Source: Eubacterium sp. (GTDB lineage: Bacteria > Bacillota > Clostridia > Lachnospirales > Lachnospiraceae). Taken from it: a stretch of DNA of 64,000 nt. Below are positions 50,666 to 58,701 of the stretch, piece after piece (position 1 is the first letter of the stretch; each line of letters begins with the position of its first letter). The notes beneath the pieces are model-generated. The model worked only from the letters and a program-made list of their open reading frames with translations, was not told the DNA's origin and made no database searches. The stretch covers positions 1 through 64,000 of the forward strand of contig JAFUVQ010000019.1 of assembly GCA_017477505.1 (NCBI GenBank). The letters are read 5' to 3'. A program made the position numbers and the translations under genes.

Positions 50666-53392
50666 ATGAAGAATATTTTCAGGGTGTTGGCGGGAATCCT
50701 CATTTTTGTGGGGATTTTCGCCGCTACTGCATTTACAGCTAATTTAATATATAACCGGGGACGTGATATGTCCACTGCCGAGATGACGGATGCAAAGCTG
50801 CCCGAGATATGCTTCATGTACAGGGATTACAGGGTAAACAGGATACCGGCCTATCTCGGCAAGCTTGACGTCGGCCTTATGCACGATGCCATCATTTCCG
50901 TTGATAAAGAAGAGAAGGTTACGGTTCTTATAGAGAAGGACAACAAGTATGCGGAACAGGTTCTGTATGAACTCCGTGATGTGTCGGAAGGAAACCTCAT
51001 AGAGGACGGTGAGATGACTGTCGGTGAGTCCGGTGCAACCGATGACTCGGAACCATACAGTGTTTCATTTCGTATGAACCTCACTGTGGGAAAGGAATAT
51101 TCCTTAGTTATAAAGCTTGTCAGTGAGGGACATGACACGCTTAATTATTATACCAAGGTTGTCCGTCTTGACCGCGATTATACAAAGCTTTTCATTAACT
51201 ATGCTTATTCTTTCAACAACTGTACATTTCTCCATGAAGGAGAATTCGAGGGGACTGAAGATGGAGTTTCCGAGGGAGAAACACTTGTGTATGTGGCAGG
51301 GGAGGATGAAGCGGAGGAGCCTGAGCAGCAGTATATCATTTCCACAGCAACTGATGCGGACGCGCTTCCTATCGTCACGCCTGTTGAGGAGTTTGATGAG
51401 AACAATGTTGTTAAACCCGGTACACTGTATTCACTTTTCGGTACCAATACGAAGAATGCGGCTTATGACCTGGGAACCGTAAATATGGACTCTACCTATG
51501 ATGAGGTCTGCTGGGGCGTGCTGAATCCCACGAGAGTTACTGAGGTGGTTCCTGTTCTGAGGGAGCTCAGTGACACTTCTGCATTTGTTGAAAATGATTA
51601 TATTATGAAATCCACCAAGAGTGACAGTGAAACCTATTATAAGGTGAGGGAATGCTACAGGTTGAATTATTCCGACAGTACCGGAAGACCTGTGCTTGGT
51701 GATTATCAGAGGACGGCCGAAGAGATTTATGACGGTACGGGAGTTAAGCTTGATCAGAGCAGCCTTAACCTCGGACTGAATCATCCGGATTACGTGGATG
51801 TTATCAGCACAGATGATTTTAAAATGAATGCATTTACCACCTGCGGCAGTGTCTGGGTTTATGACTATAAGGCGGCTGAGGCGGTTCAGGCATTTACGAA
51901 TCTGTCAAAAGCTGATATCAGTAATCTGTCCATGGATGGAAGATACGGCATAAAGCTGCTTTCCATCGATGAGGAAGGGACTACGTATTTTGCTGTATAC
52001 GGCCGTATCAACCGGGGTAAACACGAAGGCAGAAACGGCATAGTTCTGTATAAATATGATGACGGTGATTATTCCATAACAGAGCAGTGCTTTATTGAGA
52101 CTGAGGAACCTTATGATGTTCTTCGGGCCGAGGCTGCGAAGTTTATGTATTTTGATACAGAGAAGAGATTTTTCTATACCTGGATCAGTGATTCCTATGT
52201 CTGCTTCAATATAGATAAGAAGAGAGTGATTCAGGTGATTCCGGATCTTAATATTTCTGATATGCATGCGGCCCAGTGCGGCTATGTTCTGGCATATCCT
52301 GATACGGATGTACCGGAGGATGTGCAGAAGATAACTATCAGCAACCTTGCTACAGGAAAGGATTTTGAACTGGAGAAGAAAGGCAGGAAACTCTGCATCC
52401 TCGGTTTCCTGGGTGATGACCTTGTTTATGGTGCGGCCATGCCGTCAAGTGTCGGATTATATCCTGACGGAAGACTGAAGGCTGAATACAGTGGTATCTA
52501 TATAGTGGGACCCGACGGAGAAGAAAAACAGAGCTACGAAAAATCGGGAATAGTTGTAACCGGCTATTCATTTACTGACGGTGGAATAATACTTAAGAGA
52601 AAAGGCAGAGATGAAGAGGGCAACAAGGTCCCGATAGATGATGACAGAATAAGCTTTAACAGAAGTATGTCACCGGTATCCATCAACAAGACACTTGTAT
52701 TCAGTAAGACCAGATATTCCGAACTCTGTCTTATGATGCCTCAGGGTATCTACCTCGGAAGGGCGCCTAAGTCAATGGTTGCAGGAACGAGGGAACTGAA
52801 TAAATCTTCATTTAAGATAGACGCCGAAAGGCTCGGTTATGATTATTATGTGTATACTATCGATGGACTTTCTTATATGACGGGCGGCGCCGGAGATGCC
52901 ATTAATTATACAAAAGAGCATGAGGGCGTGGTTGTGGCCCGGGACGGAACGGCCATTTACAGAAGATCGAAACCGATACAGTACTATACTGTGGCCGGAA
53001 AGTTTTCGTATTTTGACGGCAGCGGAAAGGACGGTTCCTATGTTGCCTGTCTTAAGATGGGGCTTGCGGCAGCCGGCTATAACCTGATCGAGAATCAGGA
53101 GGAACTCAGTGGAAGCACTGACTGGGAAGAAGAATTCCGACTTGTTTCAAACGGAACTGTATACGGAATTGCGGCTTATGGAATCAATACCGAGACCGGT
53201 CTGGAATACCTCAGTAACGGCAGCCCTTTCGCAGTCCGTCTGGGTGACCGTTATGTCATGGTTGTAAGCTTCAACCAGCGCTATATCAGGTACTATGACC
53301 CGACTGCCAAAGAAGAGGTCAGAGTCGGCCGAAAGACCTTCGCCAAGGAGGTTGAAGAGAGCGGAAATGAGATTTATACATTTATAAAATAG
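50666..53392 (+). CDS. Membrane-anchored extracytoplasmic protein with degenerate C39-like tail
   Basis: A 908-residue protein with one N-terminal membrane helix (about residues 5-27) and a large outside region rich in Tyr, Asp and Gly. Repeated short strands (for example YGRINRGKHEGRNGIVLYKYDDGDYSI near 450) suggest a beta-propeller-like middle. The last 140 residues resemble a C39-like peptidase fold: YVACLKMGLAAAGYN, GSPFAVRLGDRYVMVVSFN, YIRYYDPTAKEEV and a final FAKEVEESGNEIYTFI. The expected His (as in GHYV) is Arg, so catalysis is doubtful. It begins 14 nt after pfk with only a weak AAAGAG site. Such proteins may bind or present a peptide outside the cell. Function not known. Confidence 0.65.
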   Translation: MKNIFRVLAGILIFVGIFAATAFTANLIYNRGRDMSTAEMTDAKLPEICFMYRDYRVNRIPAYLGKLDVGLMHDAIISVDKEEKVTVLIEKDNKYAEQVLYELRDVSEGNLIEDGEMTVGESGATDDSEPYSVSFRMNLTVGKEYSLVIKLVSEGHDTLNYYTKVVRLDRDYTKLFINYAYSFNNCTFLHEGEFEGTEDGVSEGETLVYVAGEDEAEEPEQQYIISTATDADALPIVTPVEEFDENNVVKPGTLYSLFGTNTKNAAYDLGTVNMDSTYDEVCWGVLNPTRVTEVVPVLRELSDTSAFVENDYIMKSTKSDSETYYKVRECYRLNYSDSTGRPVLGDYQRTAEEIYDGTGVKLDQSSLNLGLNHPDYVDVISTDDFKMNAFTTCGSVWVYDYKAAEAVQAFTNLSKADISNLSMDGRYGIKLLSIDEEGTTYFAVYGRINRGKHEGRNGIVLYKYDDGDYSITEQCFIETEEPYDVLRAEAAKFMYFDTEKRFFYTWISDSYVCFNIDKKRVIQVIPDLNISDMHAAQCGYVLAYPDTDVPEDVQKITISNLATGKDFELEKKGRKLCILGFLGDDLVYGAAMPSSVGLYPDGRLKAEYSGIYIVGPDGEEKQSYEKSGIVVTGYSFTDGGIILKRKGRDEEGNKVPIDDDRISFNRSMSPVSINKTLVFSKTRYSELCLMMPQGIYLGRAPKSMVAGTRELNKSSFKIDAERLGYDYYVYTIDGLSYMTGGAGDAINYTKEHEGVVVARDGTAIYRRSKPIQYYTVAGKFSYFDGSGKDGSYVACLKMGLAAAGYNLIENQEELSGSTDWEEEFRLVSNGTVYGIAAYGINTETGLEYLSNGSPFAVRLGDRYVMVVSFNQRYIRYYDPTAKEEVRVGRKTFAKEVEESGNEIYTFIK

Positions 53393-53737
53393 ATGTACTG
53401 AAACAAAGGCTTCGTACGTAGTTGCTTAAATATATTATGAGCGACTGTGTATGGAGCTTTTTGTATAATAGGAGACTGCGTTTTCGATTATATACAAACC
53501 TCCGGGGTTAATCCATAATATAACCAAAACTTTATATTTTGGATGAAGGTATTAGGTATACGTTCCATAAAACAACCATAAAAGCATAATAAGTAACTGT
53601 AAATTGATATAATATGGATAAATAAAGGTTGACGTATGGGTTAAAGACAGCGTATAATAAATAAAAGATGAGAAAGAGGGTAAATAGCAAGCCGAGATGA
53701 GAAAGAGTCGAGTCGGAAGAGAAGGAGGCGTCGTATT
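53393..53737. other. Intergenic region without a gene
   Basis: I find no credible coding sequence. It holds a 7-bp hairpin AGTTGCT/AGCGACT at about 53419-53446, a copy of a repeated string (AATAGGAGACTGCGTTTTC near 53467) also present near 57090, and the promoter at 53629. The long A/T-rich middle shows nothing else. Confidence 0.6.
53629..53658 (+). promoter_or_regulatory. Strong sigma-A-type promoter of the Uma2 gene
   Basis: TTGACG at 53629-53634, 18 nt, then TATAAT at 53653-53658, about 80 nt before the ATG at 53738. Confidence 0.75.
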
Positions 53738-54625
53738 ATGACTATATCTGAAATGCAGAGTCTTAAACAGGAATATGGTTTTTCGTGCAGATTCATAGCT
53801 GATGAATCCGGCGTACCATTTGGTACAGTTCAGAAGATATTCGGTGGAAGTACAGCGTCTCCAAGACAGGTGACTCTGAAGAGTCTTACAGAATTCTTTG
53901 AAAAGAATACTTCTATCGGCAAAACCTATAAAAACTATTCGGATGCCTATCAGATGAATGAACCGGAAGCGCATTATACAGGAACATCAGCATACAAGAT
54001 AACTGATGATGACCGAAAACTTGCGACTGATGATCAAAAGCATCAGAATGACGGCGGAAAGACAATTAAAGATTATCTGTCACTTCCGGAAGGTACCAGA
54101 GTGGAGCTGATAGATGGAAAGTTTTATGACATGGCTGCGCCGACAACAATTCATCAGCATGTTAGCGGTCTGATCTATTATCAGTTATTAGGTTTTATAG
54201 ATTCGAATGGAGGAGATTGTGTTCCATTTGATGCTCCTACGGATGTTCAACTGGACTGTGATGATAAAACTATAGTTCAGCCGGATGTACTTGTTGTTTG
54301 TGACAGAGATAAGATTACAGAAGCCAGAATTGTAGGAGCACCTGATCTGGTGGTAGAGGTGGTTTCTCCAAGTAACTGGAATATAGATACTTTTATAAAG
54401 TTTAAAAAGTATAAAAAAGCCGGTGTGCGTGAATACTGGATAATACTTCCTCGACAGCAGAAAATAGTGGTCTTTTGCTTTGAAAAATCCGATGATTTCG
54501 TAGAGTATACATTTAATGACAAAGTGCCGGTAGGCATCTGGGAAGGAAAATGCGAGGTGGATTTCAAACGTATATATGAAAATATAAAGTTCTTATATGA
54601 GAAAAGTGGAAATGCCTCGAATTAG
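53738..54625 (+). CDS. HTH-Uma2 fusion: Uma2-family putative restriction endonuclease
   Basis: A 295-residue protein. Residues 1-57 form a helix-turn-helix of XRE type (FIADESGVPFGTVQKIFGG). A charged linker follows to about residue 105. The C-terminal part is a Uma2/DUF820 PD-(D/E)XK nuclease-like domain: PEGTRVELIDGKFYDMAAP, QPDVLVVCD, GAPDLVVEVVSPSNW, then KFKKYKKAGVREYWIILP. The acidic and Lys active-site positions appear intact. Uma2 proteins are widespread with largely unknown roles, and the HTH fusion suggests DNA targeting or self-regulation. GAAGGAGG precedes the ATG. The next gene overlaps or abuts its stop. Confidence 0.88.
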   Translation: MTISEMQSLKQEYGFSCRFIADESGVPFGTVQKIFGGSTASPRQVTLKSLTEFFEKNTSIGKTYKNYSDAYQMNEPEAHYTGTSAYKITDDDRKLATDDQKHQNDGGKTIKDYLSLPEGTRVELIDGKFYDMAAPTTIHQHVSGLIYYQLLGFIDSNGGDCVPFDAPTDVQLDCDDKTIVQPDVLVVCDRDKITEARIVGAPDLVVEVVSPSNWNIDTFIKFKKYKKAGVREYWIILPRQQKIVVFCFEKSDDFVEYTFNDKVPVGIWEGKCEVDFKRIYENIKFLYEKSGNASN

Positions 54626-54644
54626 GGAAGGGTATAAAGATAAA

Positions 54645-55079
54645 ATGACATATTTTAAAGATATAGTTTATGGAATTCTCACCGCTATTCTCGCATGGGT
54701 GACATTGATGGTGGCTGATATTATCGATGAATTTGTGATAGATACTGATAGTTTATTGGGAGGAATCGTATTCTTCACAATTCCGATAGCTATGCTGGTC
54801 ATATACATAATCCATAACAGAAAAAAGAATCCTTCGTGGAAAAAACTTTTACTGTGGTTCGCTGGATACCTTATCGCATTCCTTCCCATATGGGGATATA
54901 TGTATGAAAGCAATAACCGCCGAGAATTCTTCATCGAGCAGCATGCCAGAAGCGGTTTCTTGGACCTGAACGGCCTGGAATACATGTTCTACGGATTCAG
55001 TGCACTTATTGCATTTTTGGTATTATGCCTGGGGTTCCATATAATCAGAATTATTATCAGACTGATCAGGAAAAAATGA
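54645..55079 (+). CDS. Small four-helix membrane protein
   Basis: About 144 residues from ATG 54645, which has GGGAAGGG 12 nt upstream. In-frame ATGs at 54597 and 54612 would overlap the Uma2 gene by up to 29 nt and cannot be excluded. Four hydrophobic segments are seen, at about residues 5-24, 37-55, 68-88 and 117-138. The cytoplasmic edges are Lys/Arg-rich (for example HNRKKNPSWKK). It probably shares the transcript of the HTH-Uma2 gene. No family is recognised and no functional residue stands out. Confidence 0.68.
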   Translation: MTYFKDIVYGILTAILAWVTLMVADIIDEFVIDTDSLLGGIVFFTIPIAMLVIYIIHNRKKNPSWKKLLLWFAGYLIAFLPIWGYMYESNNRREFFIEQHARSGFLDLNGLEYMFYGFSALIAFLVLCLGFHIIRIIIRLIRKK

Positions 55080-55307
55080 TTAAGTATGGATAAAGAGGTA
55101 TGGCAAAAAGCTTAATAAATATTGAATATACACAGTTTTTTGTGTATAATATTCCGTACGAAAAGTTATGGAAAGGACTTGATAGTTATGTATGGAAGAA
55201 ATACGCTTTTCATAGCACAGCATGGCACAGTACAACAAGGTACAGTACAACATAGCACATTTGAGTGTTTGTTTTTTGTGTGTGAAATGAATAATAATTG
55301 ATAATTT

Positions 55308-55349
55308 GCGTCAGATATTTATGAGGTCATCATAATATCTGGCGTTTTT
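55308..55349 (+). terminator. Probable terminator in gene-poor region
   Basis: GCGTCAGATATT pairs with AATATCTGGCG and the adjoining base, including G-U pairs, and is followed by TTTTT. Confidence 0.6.
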
Positions 55350-55370
55350 GTTTATAGAAAAACAAAAGAA

Positions 55371-55499
55371 GGAGTTAGTACAAGTAATCAGAATAAAGTA
55401 GTTGCTGCATCGGGTACTGCAAAGCGTGACTTGATAAAGATAGCAAACTACAACAGCTCTGATGCTAAACAGCGCTGGAATTTAATTTCTGTTCAATAA
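55371..55499 (+). pseudogene. C-terminal remnant resembling a ricin-type beta-trefoil repeat
   Basis: An open frame without a start codon encodes about 42 residues ending at TAA 55497-55499. ANYNSSDAKQRWNLISVQ has the shape of the last QxW unit of a ricin-B-like carbohydrate-binding domain (Ser/Gly-Ser-Asp-Ala-x-x-x-Trp-x-Leu). In-frame sequence continues back to a stop at 55302-55304 but crosses the terminator-like hairpin, so it is unlikely to be translated. I read it as the tail of a lost gene. The match is short, so the family call is tentative. Confidence 0.4.
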
Positions 55500-55515
55500 T
55501 AGTGTTATATTACAG

Positions 55516-55562
55516 TTCAGCCTCCATTGTATAAAGGTTTATTCTTGATAATGGGGGCTGAA
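55516..55562. repeat. 13-bp inverted repeat
   Basis: TTCAGCCTCCATT and AATGGGGGCTGAA pair over 13 positions (one G-U) with a 21-nt spacer. It ends 60 nt before the zinc-finger protein gene and could be an operator, a 5' structure or an end of a degenerate mobile sequence. Confidence 0.5.
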
Positions 55563-55622
55563 CATAGCATAGAACAAATATTTAAAACAAATTGGTTCTC
55601 TTAATGATGAAAGGTGATGGGT

Positions 55623-56852
55623 ATGGAGTTTGTTACAACTTTTTTGGCATATTCTGATTATTATTACGATGATGGCGGTGGAGGTTTATTCTGGTTGATA
55701 TGGGGACCTACGTTATTCTGGTGTCTTGTTTCTCTTGGTGTATCGCTTGGATTTGGATTTGGATGTAAAGCGATGGCAAGACGTAAGGACTTTAGTGAAA
55801 CCGGAGCTTTTTGGCTTGGCTTCTTTATCACATGGGTAGGACTTATCATTGTTGCAACAAGACCTGACATCAAGCCATATATTGAATCACCAACAGAGCA
55901 AAGGGAAAGAAAAGAACGAGAAGATGCGGCAACACTCAGAAGTGGTGGTTGGAAATGTGCCAATTGCGGAAAGGTGAATGAAAGGTACGTTGCTACATGT
56001 GGATGCGGTACATTTAAGGCAGATTCTGTCAAACTTGAAGTTTCCAGACGAAAGCAAGCTATTGAATATATGGAGCTTAAGAATCGTGAGAAAGCTGAAA
56101 AAGCTGCTCAAAAAGCAAATTCCTCACAGTCCTCAACAGACGATAACTTAAAAGTGGCTGAAGCAATCACTAAGTTTAAAGAGCTTAAGGATATGGGAGT
56201 TCTCAGCGATGAAGAATTTGAAGAGAGGAAGAAGAGTCTCCTGCTTAGTGTGAATGATAAAAAAATTCCGGAACCGGAAGCTACATCTAATACTGATGGG
56301 GATAAGGCAGAAAAAGAAGAAGAGAAAGAGTGGGAGTGCGGTGATTGTGGAACAAGCAACCCTAGTACTTCTAAATGCTGTTCATATTGCGGAAAAATAA
56401 AACTTGACTATTATTCATATCCTAAGAAAAAGATTGAACCGCCTAAGAGTGATAGTATTCAGAATGGTTATACAGAAAATGCAAACAATAAAGCGCAGCA
56501 GTATGACCAATACAATCAAGAATATAACCAGCAATACAATCAGCAGTATGATCAACAATACTACGATACATATAATGGTCAGTATGACCAGCAGTATTAT
56601 CGGCAATATAACGGACAGTATGACCAACAATATGACCAGCAGTACAGCCAGCAGTATGCGGGACAGTATGATCAGTCATACGCAGGACAATACGACCAGC
56701 AATACTATCAAGGTTATAATCAGTACGATCAACAATACTATCAACCGACTCAGACCCATCAGTACAAATACTGTACAGGATGCGGTAATCCTGTACAACC
56801 GGGTGATTCTGTGTGCCAGTATTGTGGAAAGAGTATCATTAGGAAATCTTAG
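55623..56852 (+). CDS. Membrane protein with zinc fingers, SHOCT-like and Tyr/Gln-rich prion-like region
   Basis: About 409 residues from ATG 55623, with AAAGGTG upstream. Two membrane segments lie near residues 20-40 and 58-73. A first RanBP2-like finger follows (WKCANCGKVN ... CGCG, about 106-128), then a Lys/Glu helix. A SHOCT-like segment KFKELKDMGVLSDEEFEERKKSLL comes near 185. A second finger WECGDCGTSN ... CCSYC lies near 235. About 100 residues of QYDQQY-type low complexity follow (near 285-380), and a last zinc ribbon CTGCGNPVQPGDSVCQYCG ends the protein. The pattern W-x-C-x2-C-x3-N in the first two fingers is RanBP2-like. Such Tyr/Gln tracts can self-associate. The function is not known. 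It stands alone with a terminator about 200 nt after it. Confidence 0.8.
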   Translation: MEFVTTFLAYSDYYYDDGGGGLFWLIWGPTLFWCLVSLGVSLGFGFGCKAMARRKDFSETGAFWLGFFITWVGLIIVATRPDIKPYIESPTEQRERKEREDAATLRSGGWKCANCGKVNERYVATCGCGTFKADSVKLEVSRRKQAIEYMELKNREKAEKAAQKANSSQSSTDDNLKVAEAITKFKELKDMGVLSDEEFEERKKSLLLSVNDKKIPEPEATSNTDGDKAEKEEEKEWECGDCGTSNPSTSKCCSYCGKIKLDYYSYPKKKIEPPKSDSIQNGYTENANNKAQQYDQYNQEYNQQYNQQYDQQYYDTYNGQYDQQYYRQYNGQYDQQYDQQYSQQYAGQYDQSYAGQYDQQYYQGYNQYDQQYYQPTQTHQYKYCTGCGNPVQPGDSVCQYCGKSIIRKS

Positions 56853-56947
56853 AATATCATAGTAGGGGGATAAAGTGAATATGTGTACATCAGTAGATAA
56901 TGTCATTTTTGGATGGAAATAACGGGGGATTGAAAATAAAAAACCAT

Positions 56948-57001
56948 TTCACAAATTCGTCACAGATTAAACGTAAGTTGGTCATAATTTAAGAGTATAT
57001 T
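56948..57001 (+). promoter_or_regulatory. Pho-box-like direct-repeat promoter
   Basis: Consecutive 11-bp units TTCACAAATTC, GTCACAGATTA, AACGTAAGTTG and GTCATAATTTA are followed by TATATT at 56996-57001. Repeats of 11 bp just before the -10 are the layout of PhoB/PhoP-regulated promoters. No gene lies before the terminator at 57053, so any transcript would be short. Confidence 0.5.
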
Positions 57002-57052
57002 TTAATCATTCCATAGAAGGAATCTATACCTTCCCCCACATTTTTTCATACC

Positions 57053-57085
57053 AAAAGAGCTATCGCGAAAGCGGTAGCTTTTTTG
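57053..57085 (+). terminator. Rho-independent terminator
   Basis: AGCTATCGC pairs with GCGGTAGCT (one G-U) around a GAAA loop, followed by six T. Confidence 0.88.
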
Positions 57086-57124
57086 CGTAATAGGAAACTG
57101 CGTTTTCTATTTAAAATAATCCGA

Positions 57125-57153
57125 TTGACACATTGTTTTAATGCCACTAGAAT
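57125..57153 (+). promoter_or_regulatory. Sigma-A promoter of the LysA-type gene
   Basis: TTGACA at 57125-57130, 17 nt, then TAGAAT at 57148-57153, upstream of the start at 57244. Confidence 0.75.
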
Positions 57154-57243
57154 ATGAAAATGTGTATGTAGGCACATTTGCTCGCTATGCTGGATATCAG
57201 TCATATGTGAGATTTCGATATTATTATGAAAAGAGGATTCATT

Positions 57244-58524
57244 ATGAAAACACCTAAAATCCCATTTGTAACTAAAGAAATGATTGAGGAGATCACAAAG
57301 TCTCATCCAACACCATTCCACATTTATGATGAGAAGGGCATTCGTGAAAATGCAAGGCGCCTTAAGGAGGCATTCTCTTGGAATAAAGGTTACAAGGAGT
57401 ACTTTGCTGTGAAGGCTACTCCAAACCCGAGCATCCTTAAGATTCTTCACGAGGAAGGCTGCGGTACTGACTGCTCATCAATGGCTGAACTGGTAATGTC
57501 TGACAAGGTCGGCCTAAGTGGAAATGATATTATGTTTTCATCAAATGATACGCCGGACGAAGAATTTGCATATGCAGCTAAGATCGGCGCAACCATAAAT
57601 CTTGATGATATAACTCATATTCCATTTGTCGAGAAGGCCTGTGGCGGAATACCTAAGAGAATATCCTGCAGATTCAATCCGGGCGGAGTGTTCACTCTCG
57701 GTGAGAGCAAGGAGGGCTTTCAGGTTATGGACAATCCGGGGGATGCAAAGTATGGCATGACCAAGGATCAGCTTATGGAGGCATACTCAACCCTCAAGGC
57801 TAAGGGTGCAGAGGAATTCGGAATTCATGCATTCCTTGCAAGCAATACCATTTCAAATGATTATTATCCGGCTCTTGCGAAGATTCTTTTCGAACTGGCT
57901 CTCGAGATAAGGGAAAAGACGGGTGTTTCTCTTAAGTTCATCAATCTTTCAGGTGGTGTGGGAATTGCATATGATCCTGAAAAGGAGCAGAATGATATCT
58001 ATGCTATTGGTGATGGCGTAAGAAAGGCTTACGAGGAAGTTCTTGTTCCTGCGGGAATGGATGATGTTGAAATCTATACGGAACTCGGAAGATTCATGCT
58101 CGCACCATACGGACACCTTGTTACAAAGGCAATCCACGAGAAACATATTTATAAAGAATACATCGGAGTTGATGCCTGTGCCGCAAATCTTATGAGACCG
58201 GCCATGTATGGTTCATACCATCACATAACCGTACTTGGAAAAGAGGATGCACCGCTTGATCATGTTTATGACGTTACAGGCTCTCTCTGTGAAAATAATG
58301 ATAAGTTTGCCATAGACAGAAAGCTGCCAAAGATAGATATGGGTGATTATATCGTTATCCATGACACGGGAGCTCACGGTTTTGCAATGGGATATAACTA
58401 CAATGGAAGACTCTGGTCTGCGGAGCTTCTCTTAAGAGAAGACGGAAGCGTTACCGAGATAAGACGTGCCGAAACGATAGATGATTATTTTGCTACACTG
58501 GACGGATTCTGGGATGTAGTTTAG
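57244..58524 (+). CDS. Diaminopimelate decarboxylase-type PLP enzyme
   Basis: About 426 residues from ATG 57244, where AGAGGA provides the ribosome site; an in-frame ATG at 57226 lies before that site. It is a fold-III PLP decarboxylase of the LysA family, converting meso-diaminopimelate to lysine. The PLP lysine is in YFAVKATPNPS near residue 57. GIHAFLASNT, NLSGGVGIAYD (phosphate-binding Gly), TELGRFMLAPYG, CENNDKFA and GAHGFAMGYNYNGR follow in family order. Some positions differ from typical LysA (HAFLASN in place of HIGS, TELGR in place of EPGR), so another amino-acid substrate is possible. It has its own sigma-A promoter. Confidence 0.85.
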   Translation: MKTPKIPFVTKEMIEEITKSHPTPFHIYDEKGIRENARRLKEAFSWNKGYKEYFAVKATPNPSILKILHEEGCGTDCSSMAELVMSDKVGLSGNDIMFSSNDTPDEEFAYAAKIGATINLDDITHIPFVEKACGGIPKRISCRFNPGGVFTLGESKEGFQVMDNPGDAKYGMTKDQLMEAYSTLKAKGAEEFGIHAFLASNTISNDYYPALAKILFELALEIREKTGVSLKFINLSGGVGIAYDPEKEQNDIYAIGDGVRKAYEEVLVPAGMDDVEIYTELGRFMLAPYGHLVTKAIHEKHIYKEYIGVDACAANLMRPAMYGSYHHITVLGKEDAPLDHVYDVTGSLCENNDKFAIDRKLPKIDMGDYIVIHDTGAHGFAMGYNYNGRLWSAELLLREDGSVTEIRRAETIDDYFATLDGFWDVV

Positions 58525-58529
58525 GTTTG

Positions 58530-58634
58530 TGAACGCATCAAACGTTCATAAACCGTACAGGACCCACAAACACCATCGGTGTTTGTGTCCGACCGAAGGG
58601 AGGATTCGTGAACGGCTATCCGTTGCCGTTCACG
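58530..58634. repeat. Three consecutive hairpins after the LysA-type gene
   Basis: TGAACG/CGTTCA at 58530-58548, a perfect CACAAACACC/GGTGTTTGTG at 58565-58587, and CGTGAACGG/CCGTTCACG at 58607-58634. GTGAACG and CGTTCA occur in both the first and third. No ORF is seen. They lie between convergent genes, before the terminator at 58655. Confidence 0.6.
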
Positions 58635-58654
58635 AAGGTAAAAGGAATAAAAAA

Positions 58655-58694
58655 GTCGGATGCCATTTTTGCTGATACAAAAATGACATCCGAC
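58655..58694. terminator. Bidirectional terminator
   Basis: GTCGGATGCCATTTTTG pairs with CAAAAATGACATCCGAC apart from one mismatch. It separates the convergent LysA-type and cyclophilin genes, with A-rich and T-rich flanks. Confidence 0.85.
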
Positions 58695-58701
58695 ATTCTT
58701 A

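Larger units (their letters stand above)
55080..55622. other. Gene-poor region with gene remnants and hairpins
   Basis: No full gene is evident. An ATG-initiated 37-codon reading frame at 55188-55301 has a GGAAAGGA site but a low-complexity HGTVQQGTVQ sequence and no recognisable homology. A terminator-like hairpin lies at 55308-55349, a ricin-like remnant at 55371-55499 and a 13-bp inverted repeat at 55516-55562. The mixture suggests decay after loss of a gene. Confidence 0.55.
56853..57243. other. Intergenic region with Pho-box-like promoter, terminator and lysA promoter
   Basis: No coding sequence is evident. It contains the Pho-box-like array at 56948-57001, the terminator at 57053-57085, a hairpin TAGGAAA-CTGCG-TTTTCTA near 57091-57109 and the promoter at 57125-57153. 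About 85 nt follow that promoter before the LysA start, too short for a lysine riboswitch. Confidence 0.6.

Noticed and set aside
57154-57243. Lysine riboswitch ahead of the LysA-type gene
   Set aside because: The leader is about 85 nt, too short for the known lysine riboswitch, and no matching structure is visible.
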